From Agrobacterium tumefaciens (GTDB lineage Bacteria; Pseudomonadota; Alphaproteobacteria; Rhizobiales; Rhizobiaceae): a stretch of DNA of 64,000 bases. Location of the stretch: assembly GCF_000834635.1 (NCBI RefSeq), contig NZ_JXQV01000043.1:42148-106147 (forward strand), in the 5' to 3' direction. This document shows, piece after piece, positions 9,237 through 17,633 of the stretch. A program made the translations under genes and the position numbers. A model generated the notes under the pieces. The model saw nothing but the letters and a program-made list of their open reading frames with translations. It was not told the origin of the DNA and did not search any database. Positions within the stretch are counted from its first letter, which is position 1, and each line of letters opens with the position of its first letter.

Positions 9237-10006
9237 TGGCTGCCCTCCAGATAGGCTGCACCGGCAGCGCCAATGGCGCGGATCATGTCATGCTTGGGCG
9301 TAAGCGGCGTCGGCCATGTCGCCTTGCTGTGGGTGAGGTTCAGATCGAGCGCAATAGACGCCATTTTGTAAGTCAGTGGGCCGGGGTTGATGACGGGTAC
9401 GCCGATGCGGGCGGCGAGCCAGGAATGCGCTTCATGCATGGTGGTGGAGCCGAGGATCAGAGCCTGTGCACCGTCTTCCTCAACGCATTTTCTCGCAGCG
9501 GCCAGCAGAAGTGGAAATACCTCGTCTTCCTTGCCGGCAAGCAGGCTCTTATTATCAGGCGTAACGCCAATCGAACGCATCGAAGCGCATTTATGCTCCA
9601 TTCCAAGCTCGCCCAGCGTTTTAGTGTAGAGCATTTTCCAGCGATCCCACATCATCAGGATCGAGAACTTATCGCCCAGCATCTGTGCCAGCAGCATGGA
9701 ATGACGCCCCGGCGCGATGACGGGTATGGTGAGGACGGAGCGCAGCATCGACATGCCGCTATCAGACATTGTGTCGATGCAGACGGCATCAAAGCCTTCC
9801 TTCTCAGCATCAAGCCCGGCATCGAGGATAGAGAAGTCGGCAAGCGCCATGTCGTGCTGGCTGGAATAATTCTTGGGCCCAACCCGCACGGAGCGATAGT
9901 GAAACTCGATCCCGGGACCGAGATCCACCGCCTTCATCTGCGCTTGTCTGCGGGCGATATCGTCCTGGCCCATTGGAAACGGTACGATGACCATAACCTT
10001 CTTCAT
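9233..10006 (-). CDS. Asp/Glu racemase superfamily protein, copy 1 (atypical active site)
   Basis: 257 aa from the ATG at 10006, chosen because AGGAGG lies just upstream; an upstream in-frame start would overlap the flavoprotein gene. It is clearly paralogous to the next gene, sharing VCIDTMSDSGM.MLRSVL and LGSTTMH.A with NPGPLTYK near the end. As there, the two expected catalytic cysteines are replaced by Thr and Ser. Known members of this superfamily isomerise maleate, racemise hydantoins or decarboxylate malonates. The paired copies may form a heteromer or act on two successive intermediates. The assignment is to superfamily only. Confidence 0.83.
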   Translation of the reverse strand: MKKVMVIVPFPMGQDDIARRQAQMKAVDLGPGIEFHYRSVRVGPKNYSSQHDMALADFSILDAGLDAEKEGFDAVCIDTMSDSGMSMLRSVLTIPVIAPGRHSMLLAQMLGDKFSILMMWDRWKMLYTKTLGELGMEHKCASMRSIGVTPDNKSLLAGKEDEVFPLLLAAARKCVEEDGAQALILGSTTMHEAHSWLAARIGVPVINPGPLTYKMASIALDLNLTHSKATWPTPLTPKHDMIRAIGAAGAAYLEGSQ

Positions 10007-10025
10007 GACGTCCTCCTCTTGTTTT

Positions 10026-11426
10026 TCAGCTTTCAGCAGCAAGCCGGGCAGCCGTGATGCCAGCCAAGCGGCCAAAGCTGGTCGCCGTTAAAAGACCGTT
10101 TCCGGAAAGATAGCCGTAGTTGGAATCGCCTGAGACGCCACGCGCAGCACCGCCTCCCGCCAGCAGGTTTGGCAAGGCCGTTCCATCTTCGCGCAGCACA
10201 CGGGCCTCGGCATCAATGACCAGACCACCTTGAGTGTGGAACAGCGCGCCGTTGACCTTCACCGCATAGTAGGGCGCGACCAGCACCTGATCCTGGGTAA
10301 AGCTACGACCGAAACGGTCTGGCTCGCCGGTGCGTGCGCAGCTTTCGATGGCCTCGAACTCCTCACGAATGGCGGCAAGCGGAAGACCCGTGACAGCTGC
10401 CAGTTCCTCCAGATTCTTGGCCGTTTTTACGGCACCCAGTTTGCGGATCTCGCGGTAGTCGTAAAAGCCGATTGCCGCCTCTTCACCCTTGGCATCATAG
10501 ATGTCCCAGGCAATGTTGTCGGGCTGGGCGGCGACTTCAGCGGCGTGTTCGGAATAGCCGCGCATCTCGTTGGAAAAGCGCTGACCTTGCGTGTTGAGAA
10601 GAATGCCGCCTTTGGTGATGACAGCCCATGTCAACGGCAACGCGTGCGGGTGAGCAACCGATCCATGCCCCTGATAGGCACCCATATCGGCAAGAGCTGC
10701 ACCGAGCTGCAAACCCCATTTCACAGCATCACCCGTATTCGACAGATGCCCGCAGCACTCGGCATCGGCAATCTCCGGGATGTATTTCTGCACCAGCGCG
10801 ACGTCTCCTGCAAAGCCACAGGAAGCTAGAACGAGCGCCTTGCAGCCCAACATCTCCAGTGCACCATCAGGCCTGCGGAAGCGAACGCCGGTGACGCGAC
10901 CGCTGGTGTCAACATAAAGGTCTTCAACCGACGCTTCGGTTACAAGATCGATATTGGCGCTGGATACCGCAGCGAGAAGCGATTGTTCCAGATCGGCACC
11001 GGTTCGGCTTTTCGGCCCATGCATACGAAGACGGGAATGGCCGGGGTACATGAAGCCCGTGACCAGTTCGAACTCGACCTTATGGCTGTCCATCAACCAG
11101 TCGATCATCGGACCCGCTGTTTTTGCCGCAACCAGTGCCATGTCATCGGGCGTGTGGTCATGGGTCTTGGCGACCAAATCCTGCGCGAAGAGCTCCGGGC
11201 TGTCTTCGATGCCAGCTTCCCTCTGCAATCTTGTGCAGGGTGCCGGAATGAGACCGGCAGAGAGCGAGGTGGAGCCCGTGGGGTTCTGATCCCGCTCCAG
11301 CACCATGACCTCTTGTCCCGCATCATGGGCGGCAAGGGCTGCGACCAGACCGCAGGCACCTGCCCCGACGACCACGACAGGCACTTCAAAATCGAACGTC
11401 ACGCCTTCGGCTTGTAGCACTGCCAT
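10026..11426 (-). CDS. FAD-dependent oxidoreductase of the fumarate reductase/succinate dehydrogenase flavoprotein type
   Basis: 466 aa. An N-terminal dinucleotide-binding loop (VVGAGACGLVAA, about residues 19-30) and acidic strand end (VMVLERD) bind FAD. The C-terminal half has FHTQGGLVID, equivalent to the HT-x-GGL substrate-binding block of fumarate reductases, and a final FAD contact region (SGNGLLTATSFGRLAG). Soluble relatives oxidise or reduce C-C bonds next to carboxylates (fumarate reductase, tricarballylate dehydrogenase) or ketosteroids. In this operon it could desaturate a substituted succinate. No heme-binding CxxCH or covalent-flavin domain is seen. ATG at 11426 follows GCAGGAGAT. 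It starts 17 bp after the preceding gene. Confidence 0.87.
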   Translation of the reverse strand: MAVLQAEGVTFDFEVPVVVVGAGACGLVAALAAHDAGQEVMVLERDQNPTGSTSLSAGLIPAPCTRLQREAGIEDSPELFAQDLVAKTHDHTPDDMALVAAKTAGPMIDWLMDSHKVEFELVTGFMYPGHSRLRMHGPKSRTGADLEQSLLAAVSSANIDLVTEASVEDLYVDTSGRVTGVRFRRPDGALEMLGCKALVLASCGFAGDVALVQKYIPEIADAECCGHLSNTGDAVKWGLQLGAALADMGAYQGHGSVAHPHALPLTWAVITKGGILLNTQGQRFSNEMRGYSEHAAEVAAQPDNIAWDIYDAKGEEAAIGFYDYREIRKLGAVKTAKNLEELAAVTGLPLAAIREEFEAIESCARTGEPDRFGRSFTQDQVLVAPYYAVKVNGALFHTQGGLVIDAEARVLREDGTALPNLLAGGGAARGVSGDSNYGYLSGNGLLTATSFGRLAGITAARLAAES

Positions 11427-11442
11427 GGCTCAAATCTCCTGC

Positions 11443-12336
11443 TCAATAGGTGGTACGGTTTTCGTCCGGGGTGCCGTAGCGCGCTTCCAGTTCCTGAATT
11501 TCAGGCATGCGCGCCATGTCGAAGAATTCCTTGAAATTCATCACGTTGGGCGCGACAGACGCGATGGTCTCTTCGGTCTTCAGAACCTGAAGCGTCTTGC
11601 GCGCCGCTTCGCAGGCGGAAAGAAGCAGCCAGTTGGGGTAGATGATAAGCTTGAAGCCCAACGCTTCGATTTCCGTGCGGGTCAGGAAAGGCGTCTTGCC
11701 CGAGGTGGCCATGTTGTAGAGCAGCGGAATGCCGGGAAACCGCGGTGCGATATGGGCCAAGTCATCCGGGCCGGGGCTTTCGATGAAGATCACGTCGGCG
11801 CCCGCCTCACGATACATTTCGGCACGGTCGAATGCGGCGTTTCGGCCATGCAATGCCAGCGCATCCGTGCGGGCAATGACGACGAAGTTCTCGTCGATAC
11901 GGGCATCGACAGCCGCCTTGACCTTCGCTACCATATCTTCGACAGGCACAATCTGTTTACCCGCGAGATGGCCGCAGCGCTTCGGCAAGACCTGATCTTC
12001 AAGATGAACAGCTGCCACGCCGCCGCGCTCATAAAGCTGGATGGCACGCCGCACATTGAGCGGGCCGCCGAACCCATTATCAGCATCTGCAATCAGGGGG
12101 ATATCGGAAGCGTCGGCAATGCGGGTGGCGTTATCAACCATCTCGGTCATGGTCAAAAGGCCGACATCCGGGTAACCAAGGCGCGTGGCTGAGGTGCCAG
12201 CGCCTGTCATATACATGGCGTCGAAACCGGCTTCTGTGACAAGGCGGGCGTACATGGCATCAACGACACCGGGAGCCATGAGGGCTCGTTCGCCTGCGAG
12301 CAACTGCCGCAGACGTTGGGTACGTGTTAGGGACAT
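11443..12336 (-). CDS. Isocitrate lyase/PEP mutase family C-C lyase
   Basis: 297 aa from the ATG at 12336, which has GGAG at good distance; an ATG at 12348 is too close to the same site. The TIM-barrel family motifs are present: DADNGFGG (about residues 84-91, Mg-binding), LEDQ (112-115) and the catalytic KRCGH loop (119-123). That loop is typical of the lyase branch (2-methylisocitrate lyase, 2,3-dimethylmalate lyase, oxaloacetate decarboxylase) rather than PEP mutase. Such an enzyme cleaves a substituted malate to a 2-oxoacid plus a carboxylate. It lies in one operon with a LeuCD-like hydro-lyase, which would supply the hydroxy acid. Confidence 0.88.
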   Translation of the reverse strand: MSLTRTQRLRQLLAGERALMAPGVVDAMYARLVTEAGFDAMYMTGAGTSATRLGYPDVGLLTMTEMVDNATRIADASDIPLIADADNGFGGPLNVRRAIQLYERGGVAAVHLEDQVLPKRCGHLAGKQIVPVEDMVAKVKAAVDARIDENFVVIARTDALALHGRNAAFDRAEMYREAGADVIFIESPGPDDLAHIAPRFPGIPLLYNMATSGKTPFLTRTEIEALGFKLIIYPNWLLLSACEAARKTLQVLKTEETIASVAPNVMNFKEFFDMARMPEIQELEARYGTPDENRTTY

Positions 12337-12396
12337 TGTATTCTCCATTCTCCGTAAATTGGCTGCGCCCCGGCTCATGCTGTCCGGGGCGACTTT

Positions 12397-13098
12397 TCAC
12401 ATTCCGAGATAGGCCTGACGCAACTGCGGATCGGCCAGCAGGGTTGCGGCTTCTCCCTGCATGACGAAGCGACCCTGCTCGATGACATAGGCGCGCTTGG
12501 CGACGGTCAATGATTGCATGACGTTCTGCTCGACCAGCAGCACGGCAACGCCGTCTGCATTGATCTTCGTGATCAGGCCGAACATTTCCTCCACCATGAT
12601 GGGCGAAAGGCCGAGGGACGGCTCATCCAGAATGAGCAGTTCCGGCTCTGACATCATGCCACGCCCAATCGCCAGCATCTGCTGTTCACCGCCAGACAGC
12701 GTGCCCGCCAGTTGGTTCATTCTTTCGCGCAATCTTGGAAAAATCTCGCAGATCTTCTCGAAGTTCTGCTTGGTGTTTTTGCTCGCACGACGAAACGCGC
12801 CGAGTTTGAGATTTTCTCCTACCGAGAGGTTCGGGAAAACCTTTCGCCCCTCGGGCACATGGGCGATCCCGAGCGCCACAATGTCACGCGCATTCTTGCC
12901 TGTAATTGTCACGCCCTTGAAGGAAATCGAACCAGCGCTGGGCTTAATGAAGCCGGAAATGACATTGTTGAGCGTGGTCTTGCCCACGCCGTTCGAACCA
13001 AGGAGAGCGACAATCTCACCATTGTTGACGCTCATGTCGATGCCTTGCAGCACGCTCATAGATCCGTAGCCTGCACGGATACCGGAAATCTCAAGCAT
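12397..13098 (-). CDS. livF: Branched-chain amino-acid-type ABC importer, ATPase (LivF-like)
   Basis: 233 aa from the ATG at 13098, which overlaps the livG stop by 8 bp. Walker A (LLGSNGVGKTT), signature (LSGGEQQMLAIGRGMM) and Walker B (LLILDEPSLGLSP) are intact, with the typical LivF end (ADPQLRQAYLG). It powers import together with LivG, LivM, LivH and the binding protein encoded upstream. The transported compound is probably the substrate of the surrounding catabolic enzymes rather than leucine, judged from the shared operon. Confidence 0.93.
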   Translation of the reverse strand: MLEISGIRAGYGSMSVLQGIDMSVNNGEIVALLGSNGVGKTTLNNVISGFIKPSAGSISFKGVTITGKNARDIVALGIAHVPEGRKVFPNLSVGENLKLGAFRRASKNTKQNFEKICEIFPRLRERMNQLAGTLSGGEQQMLAIGRGMMSEPELLILDEPSLGLSPIMVEEMFGLITKINADGVAVLLVEQNVMQSLTVAKRAYVIEQGRFVMQGEAATLLADPQLRQAYLGM

Positions 13099-13831
13099 GG
13101 TTTTCCTCCTGCAGGCGCGCCGCCGCGCCGTGGCCGAGATAGGCTTCCACCACGGATGGGTCCTTGACGAGTTCGCGTGGTGTTCCGTGGGCAATCATCT
13201 TGCCCTGGTTCAGCACATAGGCCGTTTCGGCAAGCTGCATGACCGCCTGCATGACATGCTCGATCATCAGGAACGTATGCCCCTCCTCGCGGATCTTTCT
13301 GATGATGCCGACGATCTCGGTGATCTCGGACGGGATCAGCCCCGCCATGACCTCATCGAGCAGGAGCAGCTTAGCACCGGTTGCCAGCGCACGTGCAAGC
13401 TCCAGCCGCTTGCGTCCGGCAATGGTGAGCGAAGATGCGGGCCGATCCAGCATCGCGCCCATGCCCAACCGCTTGCCGACATCTCGCGCCATTCCCATGG
13501 CTTCGCGCCGATCGTGGTGGTGAAGATAGGCACCCACCGCAATGTTTTCCTGCACCGTCAGCCCAGCAAAGGGCTGGACGATCTGGAACGTGCGGATCAT
13601 GCCCAGCGCGCAGATGCTGTGTGGGGCAAGGCCGACAATATCCTTGCCCTGAAAGCGCACAGTGCCTTCATCTGCCCTCGTAAAACCGGCAATCATGGTG
13701 AAGCAGGTGGTCTTGCCCGCACCGTTCGGTCCCAGTAGACCAACGATCGAGCCCTCGGGCACATCGAGCGAGGCGTCTGTGACCGCTTTCAACCCGCCGA
13801 AGCTTTTGGAAAGATTACGAACCTCAAGCAT
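13091..13831 (-). CDS. livG: Branched-chain amino-acid-type ABC importer, ATPase (LivG-like)
   Basis: 246 aa from the ATG at 13831, overlapping the livM stop by 8 bp. Walker A (LLGPNGAGKTT), a signature region in which the usual LSGG is degenerate (SSLTIAGRKRLELARAL) and Walker B (LLLLDEVMAGLIPSE) are visible. The AGRKRLE form is common in Liv-type ATPases. It is the second ATPase of the importer. The next gene's start codon lies inside its end, so translation is coupled. Confidence 0.93.
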   Translation of the reverse strand: MLEVRNLSKSFGGLKAVTDASLDVPEGSIVGLLGPNGAGKTTCFTMIAGFTRADEGTVRFQGKDIVGLAPHSICALGMIRTFQIVQPFAGLTVQENIAVGAYLHHHDRREAMGMARDVGKRLGMGAMLDRPASSLTIAGRKRLELARALATGAKLLLLDEVMAGLIPSEITEIVGIIRKIREEGHTFLMIEHVMQAVMQLAETAYVLNQGKMIAHGTPRELVKDPSVVEAYLGHGAAARLQEENHA

Positions 13832-14801
13832 TGTCGTCCTCCTTCTTCTTGAAGGTGCCGAGCTTGCCAGCAAGGCCGACAAGACCGTTTGGCAGGAAGC
13901 GCAGGGCGCAGATCAGCACAATCGCGTAAAGTACGAAGTTCAGGCCGGGCGCATTGGGCAGCAGGTGTTTCGCACCTTCGCCAAGAAGATGCAGACCGAG
14001 TGTGCCAAGAAGCGGACCCCAGATGGTTCCGGCACCGCCGATGATGGGGCCGATCAGCGCTTCGATGGAAACGGCGCTGCCATAGACCACGTTGCTGTCG
14101 ATGAAGAGCCAAAGCTGGAGGTAGAGAACACCGGCCAGACCACCGAAGGCACCTGATATCGCCATGGCCTGCACTTTGATCTTGTAGGTGTCGATACCAA
14201 GTGCACGTGCCGCGTCTTCATTTTCCCTGACAGCGATGAGATAGGCACCGAAGCGGGAGTATTTGATGAGCGCCGTCAGCGCCATGACCAGTGCCACCAC
14301 CACCAGAAGAGCGGTGTAGGCAATGGCGCGGTCGTTGAATTGCAGGTTGGCAACGCCGGGGTCGAGCTTTAACTGCAGCCCACTGCCGCCGCCTGTAAAA
14401 TCAAAGGACGATGCGCAGATGCGCAGCACTTCGGCGAAAGCCAGCGTGACGAGCGCGAAGTAAGAGCCCTTCAGGCCATAGCGAAACGCCAAGGCTCCGA
14501 TGAAGGCACCCATGAGGGCACCGGCAAGAATGCCAGCACCGAAGCCAACCCAGGCGTTGACGCCGTATTGAATCTGAAGGATGGCCGACGCATAGGCCCC
14601 AGTGCCGTAAAGTGCTGCATGACCGAAGGACGACAGGCCGCCGAAACCGCCGGTGATGTTCCAGGAAAGGGCGACGACCGCCACGATCAGCGCGTTGATG
14701 GTAAAGCCCATCCAGACTGGCGACGAGGCGAAATAGACCCCGAAGAGATAGGCGAGAGCGGCAGCAATAAGGGCGATCTGCCCGACAGATTGAGGTCTCA
14801 T
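13824..14801 (-). CDS. livM: Branched-chain amino-acid-type ABC importer, permease (LivM-like)
   Basis: 325 aa, ATG at 14801 overlapping the livH stop by 4 bp. It has about nine to ten hydrophobic segments with the LivM signature region GGFGGLSSFGHAALYGTGAY (about residues 49-68) and the conserved RENEDAARALGID loop (about 196-208) that contacts the ATPase. It forms one half of the membrane channel with LivH. Confidence 0.93.
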   Translation of the reverse strand: MRPQSVGQIALIAAALAYLFGVYFASSPVWMGFTINALIVAVVALSWNITGGFGGLSSFGHAALYGTGAYASAILQIQYGVNAWVGFGAGILAGALMGAFIGALAFRYGLKGSYFALVTLAFAEVLRICASSFDFTGGGSGLQLKLDPGVANLQFNDRAIAYTALLVVVALVMALTALIKYSRFGAYLIAVRENEDAARALGIDTYKIKVQAMAISGAFGGLAGVLYLQLWLFIDSNVVYGSAVSIEALIGPIIGGAGTIWGPLLGTLGLHLLGEGAKHLLPNAPGLNFVLYAIVLICALRFLPNGLVGLAGKLGTFKKKEDDNA

Positions 14802-15667
14802 GTCTTTGCCCTCCCAAGAAGCCCTGACGGTTTGAAGAGAAGGATGAGGATGAAGGCGAGGAAAATGCCGATCTGGCCGAGACTTTCGCCAAGGAAGAGG
14901 CCGCAGAGCGACTCAATGACACCGAGCAGAAGACCGGCGACCAAGGCACCCAGAAGACTGCCCATTCCGCCCAGCACCACCGTCGTGAAGGCGACCAGCA
15001 CGAAGGTGTAGCCGACCTGCGGTGTGATGTAGAAGGTTGGCAACAGCAGGCAGGCAGCAAGTGCCACGCAGGCGGTGGCGATGCCGAAGCAGACGGCATA
15101 GGTGTGGTTGACATCGATACCGACTAGTTCGGCTCCACGCTTTTCAATGGCAACGGCGCGAATGGCAGATCCCGTGCGGGTATAGGCCATGAAGCACCAA
15201 AGCAGCGGTGCGACGGCAAGGGCTGCGCCAAACGCGATGACGCGACCGAGCGGCAGATAGGCACCCAGCACTTCAACAGTGTCATAGGCATAGGCAATAT
15301 CTGCCGTGCGCGTATTCGATGTCCAGAAATAGAGTGCCAGATTGTCGATAATCATCGATACCGCAAGGGTAATGAGAAGCACGTTCTGTTCCGAGCCGCT
15401 GCTCATCGGCGCAATTAGAAAACGCTGCAAGACGTAGCCGAGAGCGAAGAATGCCGGAAGAACGAGGGGAATGGCCAGATACGGATCAACCCCCAAATAG
15501 AAATACAGAAAATAGACGGCATAGAGCGCCAGCATCAACAGGCTGCCATGCGCAAAGTTGATGATGTGGAGCACGCCATAAATGAGGGTCAATCCTAGCG
15601 CCACAAGCGCATAGATGGCTCCCATCATCAGGCCGCTCAACACGGCGGGTAAGATCAGACTTGACAT
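14798..15667 (-). CDS. livH: Branched-chain amino-acid-type ABC importer, permease (LivH-like)
   Basis: 289 aa, ATG at 15667. It is a polytopic membrane protein with the LivH blocks ALGLTLIYGVLHIINFAHGS (about residues 22-41) and RAVAIEKRGAELVGID (about 170-185), then GGMGSLLGALVAGLLLG near the C-terminus. It pairs with LivM. The 67-bp gap to the upstream binding-protein gene contains a GC-rich hairpin. Confidence 0.93.
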   Translation of the reverse strand: MSSLILPAVLSGLMMGAIYALVALGLTLIYGVLHIINFAHGSLLMLALYAVYFLYFYLGVDPYLAIPLVLPAFFALGYVLQRFLIAPMSSGSEQNVLLITLAVSMIIDNLALYFWTSNTRTADIAYAYDTVEVLGAYLPLGRVIAFGAALAVAPLLWCFMAYTRTGSAIRAVAIEKRGAELVGIDVNHTYAVCFGIATACVALAACLLLPTFYITPQVGYTFVLVAFTTVVLGGMGSLLGALVAGLLLGVIESLCGLFLGESLGQIGIFLAFILILLFKPSGLLGRAKT

Positions 15668-15696
15668 CAGGGCTCGCCTCTCTGTCGTTTGAAGAG

Positions 15697-15726
15697 CGCC
15701 CCCACGACCATGGGATCATGGGGGCG
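15697..15726 (-). promoter_or_regulatory. Hairpin after the binding-protein gene
   Basis: A perfect 8-bp stem, 15697-15704 paired with 15719-15726 around a 14-base loop, sits 8 bases downstream of the binding-protein stop and before livH. No T-run follows. Hairpins here commonly protect the binding-protein mRNA or attenuate read-through, so that more binding protein than permease is made. The stem is seen; the role is inferred. Confidence 0.5.
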
Positions 15727-15734
15727 AGACCGTG

Positions 15735-16952
15735 TCACTTCTTGGCAGGGATCGGGAAGACCGCCTCTGCGGTGGCGTACTCTTTCGGGAAGACCAGCTC
15801 GATCTTTTCGCCACGGATCTGGGTGTTCACAGGGCGTGAATTGACATTGTCGCCATTGACGAACTTCGTCGGACCATAAGGCATGATCGACTGGTCGAAG
15901 GTGGAGGCCGACAGGGCTTCGATCATCTTCTGACGATCGGCAGACCCGCTGCGCTCCAGCGCGTCTGCGATAACCTGTATTGTCGCATAGGACACCATAA
16001 CGTCGTAGGTCATGTCGAGCTTTGCCGCGGCAACGCTGGCGGCCAGCGCTTTGGACAGCTCCTTGGACGGATCGTACCAATGATTGCAATCCATCACATA
16101 CTGCGCGACTGCATTGTTTTCACGCACGAATTTGATGTTGGACGCGGCACCGCCAAGGATGGAATAGATCGCCTTCAATTCCACACGCTGCTGGTTCAGC
16201 GCACGTGCCATCAGGGTGTATTCATTGATGTAATTGGACGGAATGAGGATATCGGCCTTGGATGCCTTGACGCGCAGGGCGATGTTGGAAAAATCGCGCT
16301 GGGGCGTTGGATGGGAGATCGTCTCAACAACCTCAATGCCCTGCTTTGGCAGCTGCTCGGCAAGGATTTTTGCCATATTGGAGCCAAAAGGCCCGTCTTC
16401 ATGCACGATGGCTGCGGTCTTGACCGTGTTGCCTGTTCCTTCATTGAGAAGCTTCAGGTTTTCAAGCGCGACGCTGGTGCATTTGTTGACGCCCGGCGTG
16501 AAGCGGAACACGTTTGGCAGGCCGCGCTGGACAACAGTTTCGGCTGTGCCGATGGAGAAGACCTGAGCGAGATTGTATTTCGCCGCGGCCTGAGAGGATG
16601 CAAGGCCAAGCGCAGAAGCCGTCGCGCCGGTGAAGGCACAGGCATCGGCCTGAATGAGGGTATCGACGGCTGAAGCGGCGGCTTCCGGGCGGCTTTGTGC
16701 GTCCACCACCACGAGTTCAATCTTGGCGCCGCCCATGCTCTTGATGCCGCCTGCTGCATTGATCGCTTCTGCGGCGAACTTTGCTCCGGCGGCACTTTGC
16801 GTACCGTTATAGGCGAGGTTACCCGTGAGCGGCTCAATCACGCCCACCTTCACGGTTGGTGTCTGCGCACGCAGGATGGAGGGTGCGGCCAGGCCGACAG
16901 CCAGCGCTCCCGATACTTTTAAAAGGTCGCGTCTTTCGATTTTGAATGTCAT
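15735..16952 (-). CDS. ABC importer substrate-binding protein, Liv/amide type (Tat signal)
   Basis: 405 aa, ATG at 16952. The N-terminus has a twin-arginine-like signal (ERRDLLKVSGALAVGLAAP) with likely cleavage near residue 30 (LRAQ-TPTVKVG). The mature part starts with VGVIEPLTGNLAYNGTQSAA, the peripasmic type-1 binding fold of LivJ/LivK, AmiC and urea/amide binding proteins. It captures the substrate for the LivHMGF genes that follow. A Tat signal suggests folding or assembly before export. Confidence 0.92.
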   Translation of the reverse strand: MTFKIERRDLLKVSGALAVGLAAPSILRAQTPTVKVGVIEPLTGNLAYNGTQSAAGAKFAAEAINAAGGIKSMGGAKIELVVVDAQSRPEAAASAVDTLIQADACAFTGATASALGLASSQAAAKYNLAQVFSIGTAETVVQRGLPNVFRFTPGVNKCTSVALENLKLLNEGTGNTVKTAAIVHEDGPFGSNMAKILAEQLPKQGIEVVETISHPTPQRDFSNIALRVKASKADILIPSNYINEYTLMARALNQQRVELKAIYSILGGAASNIKFVRENNAVAQYVMDCNHWYDPSKELSKALAASVAAAKLDMTYDVMVSYATIQVIADALERSGSADRQKMIEALSASTFDQSIMPYGPTKFVNGDNVNSRPVNTQIRGEKIELVFPKEYATAEAVFPIPAKK

Positions 16953-17008
16953 TTTTTATGCTCCCAGTTTTTTTAAGAGACGGCTAAAGAAACTCGCTGG
17001 TCCGCCCG

Positions 17009-17626
17009 TCAACGGCTCAGCCAGGAATGCGACGCCATTCGATCTGTTTCGAAGGCGGTGATCTGCTCCATGAAAGTGAACGTCATCTCGATCTCATCAA
17101 GACCGCGTAAGATACAGTCCCGAGCGAAGGGATCGATGGCAATGGGATGAATGCCGAGATTACCCGGCAAGACAAGCTCTGCAGCCTCCAGATCAACTGT
17201 GACCTCAGCGTCAGGACAACGAGCGAGATAATCCGCCAGCGCCTCACAGTGTTCCGCAGCCAAACGGACTGGCACCAACCCGTTTTTCAGAGCGTTGTTG
17301 AAGAAGATGTCGCCGAAGCTTGGGCCAATAAGCGCCCTTATGCCATGATCCACAAGCGCGTATACGGCACCCTCGCGGGATGAACCGCAGCCGAAATTGT
17401 CCTCGACAAGAAGAATGGTCGCGGCATCGGCGCCGGGCTTATTGAGCGGAAATGCAGGATCGATTTCCCCATGCTCATCGCGACGGATGTCATGAAACAG
17501 GAACTGGCCGTAGCCCTGCGCACGATCAGCTTTGAGGAAGCGTCCGGGAATAATCTGGTCTGTGTCGCAGTTGACGCCGGGGATCGCAATTGCCTTGGAC
17601 GTTTCGCGTGTGAATGCTCTCATCAT
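17009..17626 (-). CDS. leuD: Aconitase-family small subunit (LeuD-like)
   Basis: 205 aa from the ATG at 17626 (a second ATG follows at once), after GAGGGCGGT. LeuD blocks are present: GVNCDTDQIIPGRFL (about residues 16-30), LLVEDNFGCGSSREGA (about 72-87) and FGDIFFNNALKNGLVPV (about 103-119). With the large subunit encoded just upstream it forms a hydro-lyase. LeuCD relatives include 3-isopropylmalate, citraconate, maleate and 2,3-dimethylmalate hydro-lyases. The operon context points to a catabolic member rather than leucine biosynthesis. Confidence 0.88.
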   Translation of the reverse strand: MMRAFTRETSKAIAIPGVNCDTDQIIPGRFLKADRAQGYGQFLFHDIRRDEHGEIDPAFPLNKPGADAATILLVEDNFGCGSSREGAVYALVDHGIRALIGPSFGDIFFNNALKNGLVPVRLAAEHCEALADYLARCPDAEVTVDLEAAELVLPGNLGIHPIAIDPFARDCILRGLDEIEMTFTFMEQITAFETDRMASHSWLSR

Positions 17627-17633
17627 ACCGCCC

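Noticed and set aside
9236..10057. Plus-strand ORF of 273 codons
   Set aside because: It is antisense to the racemase-family gene, with no ribosome-binding site and no recognisable motif.
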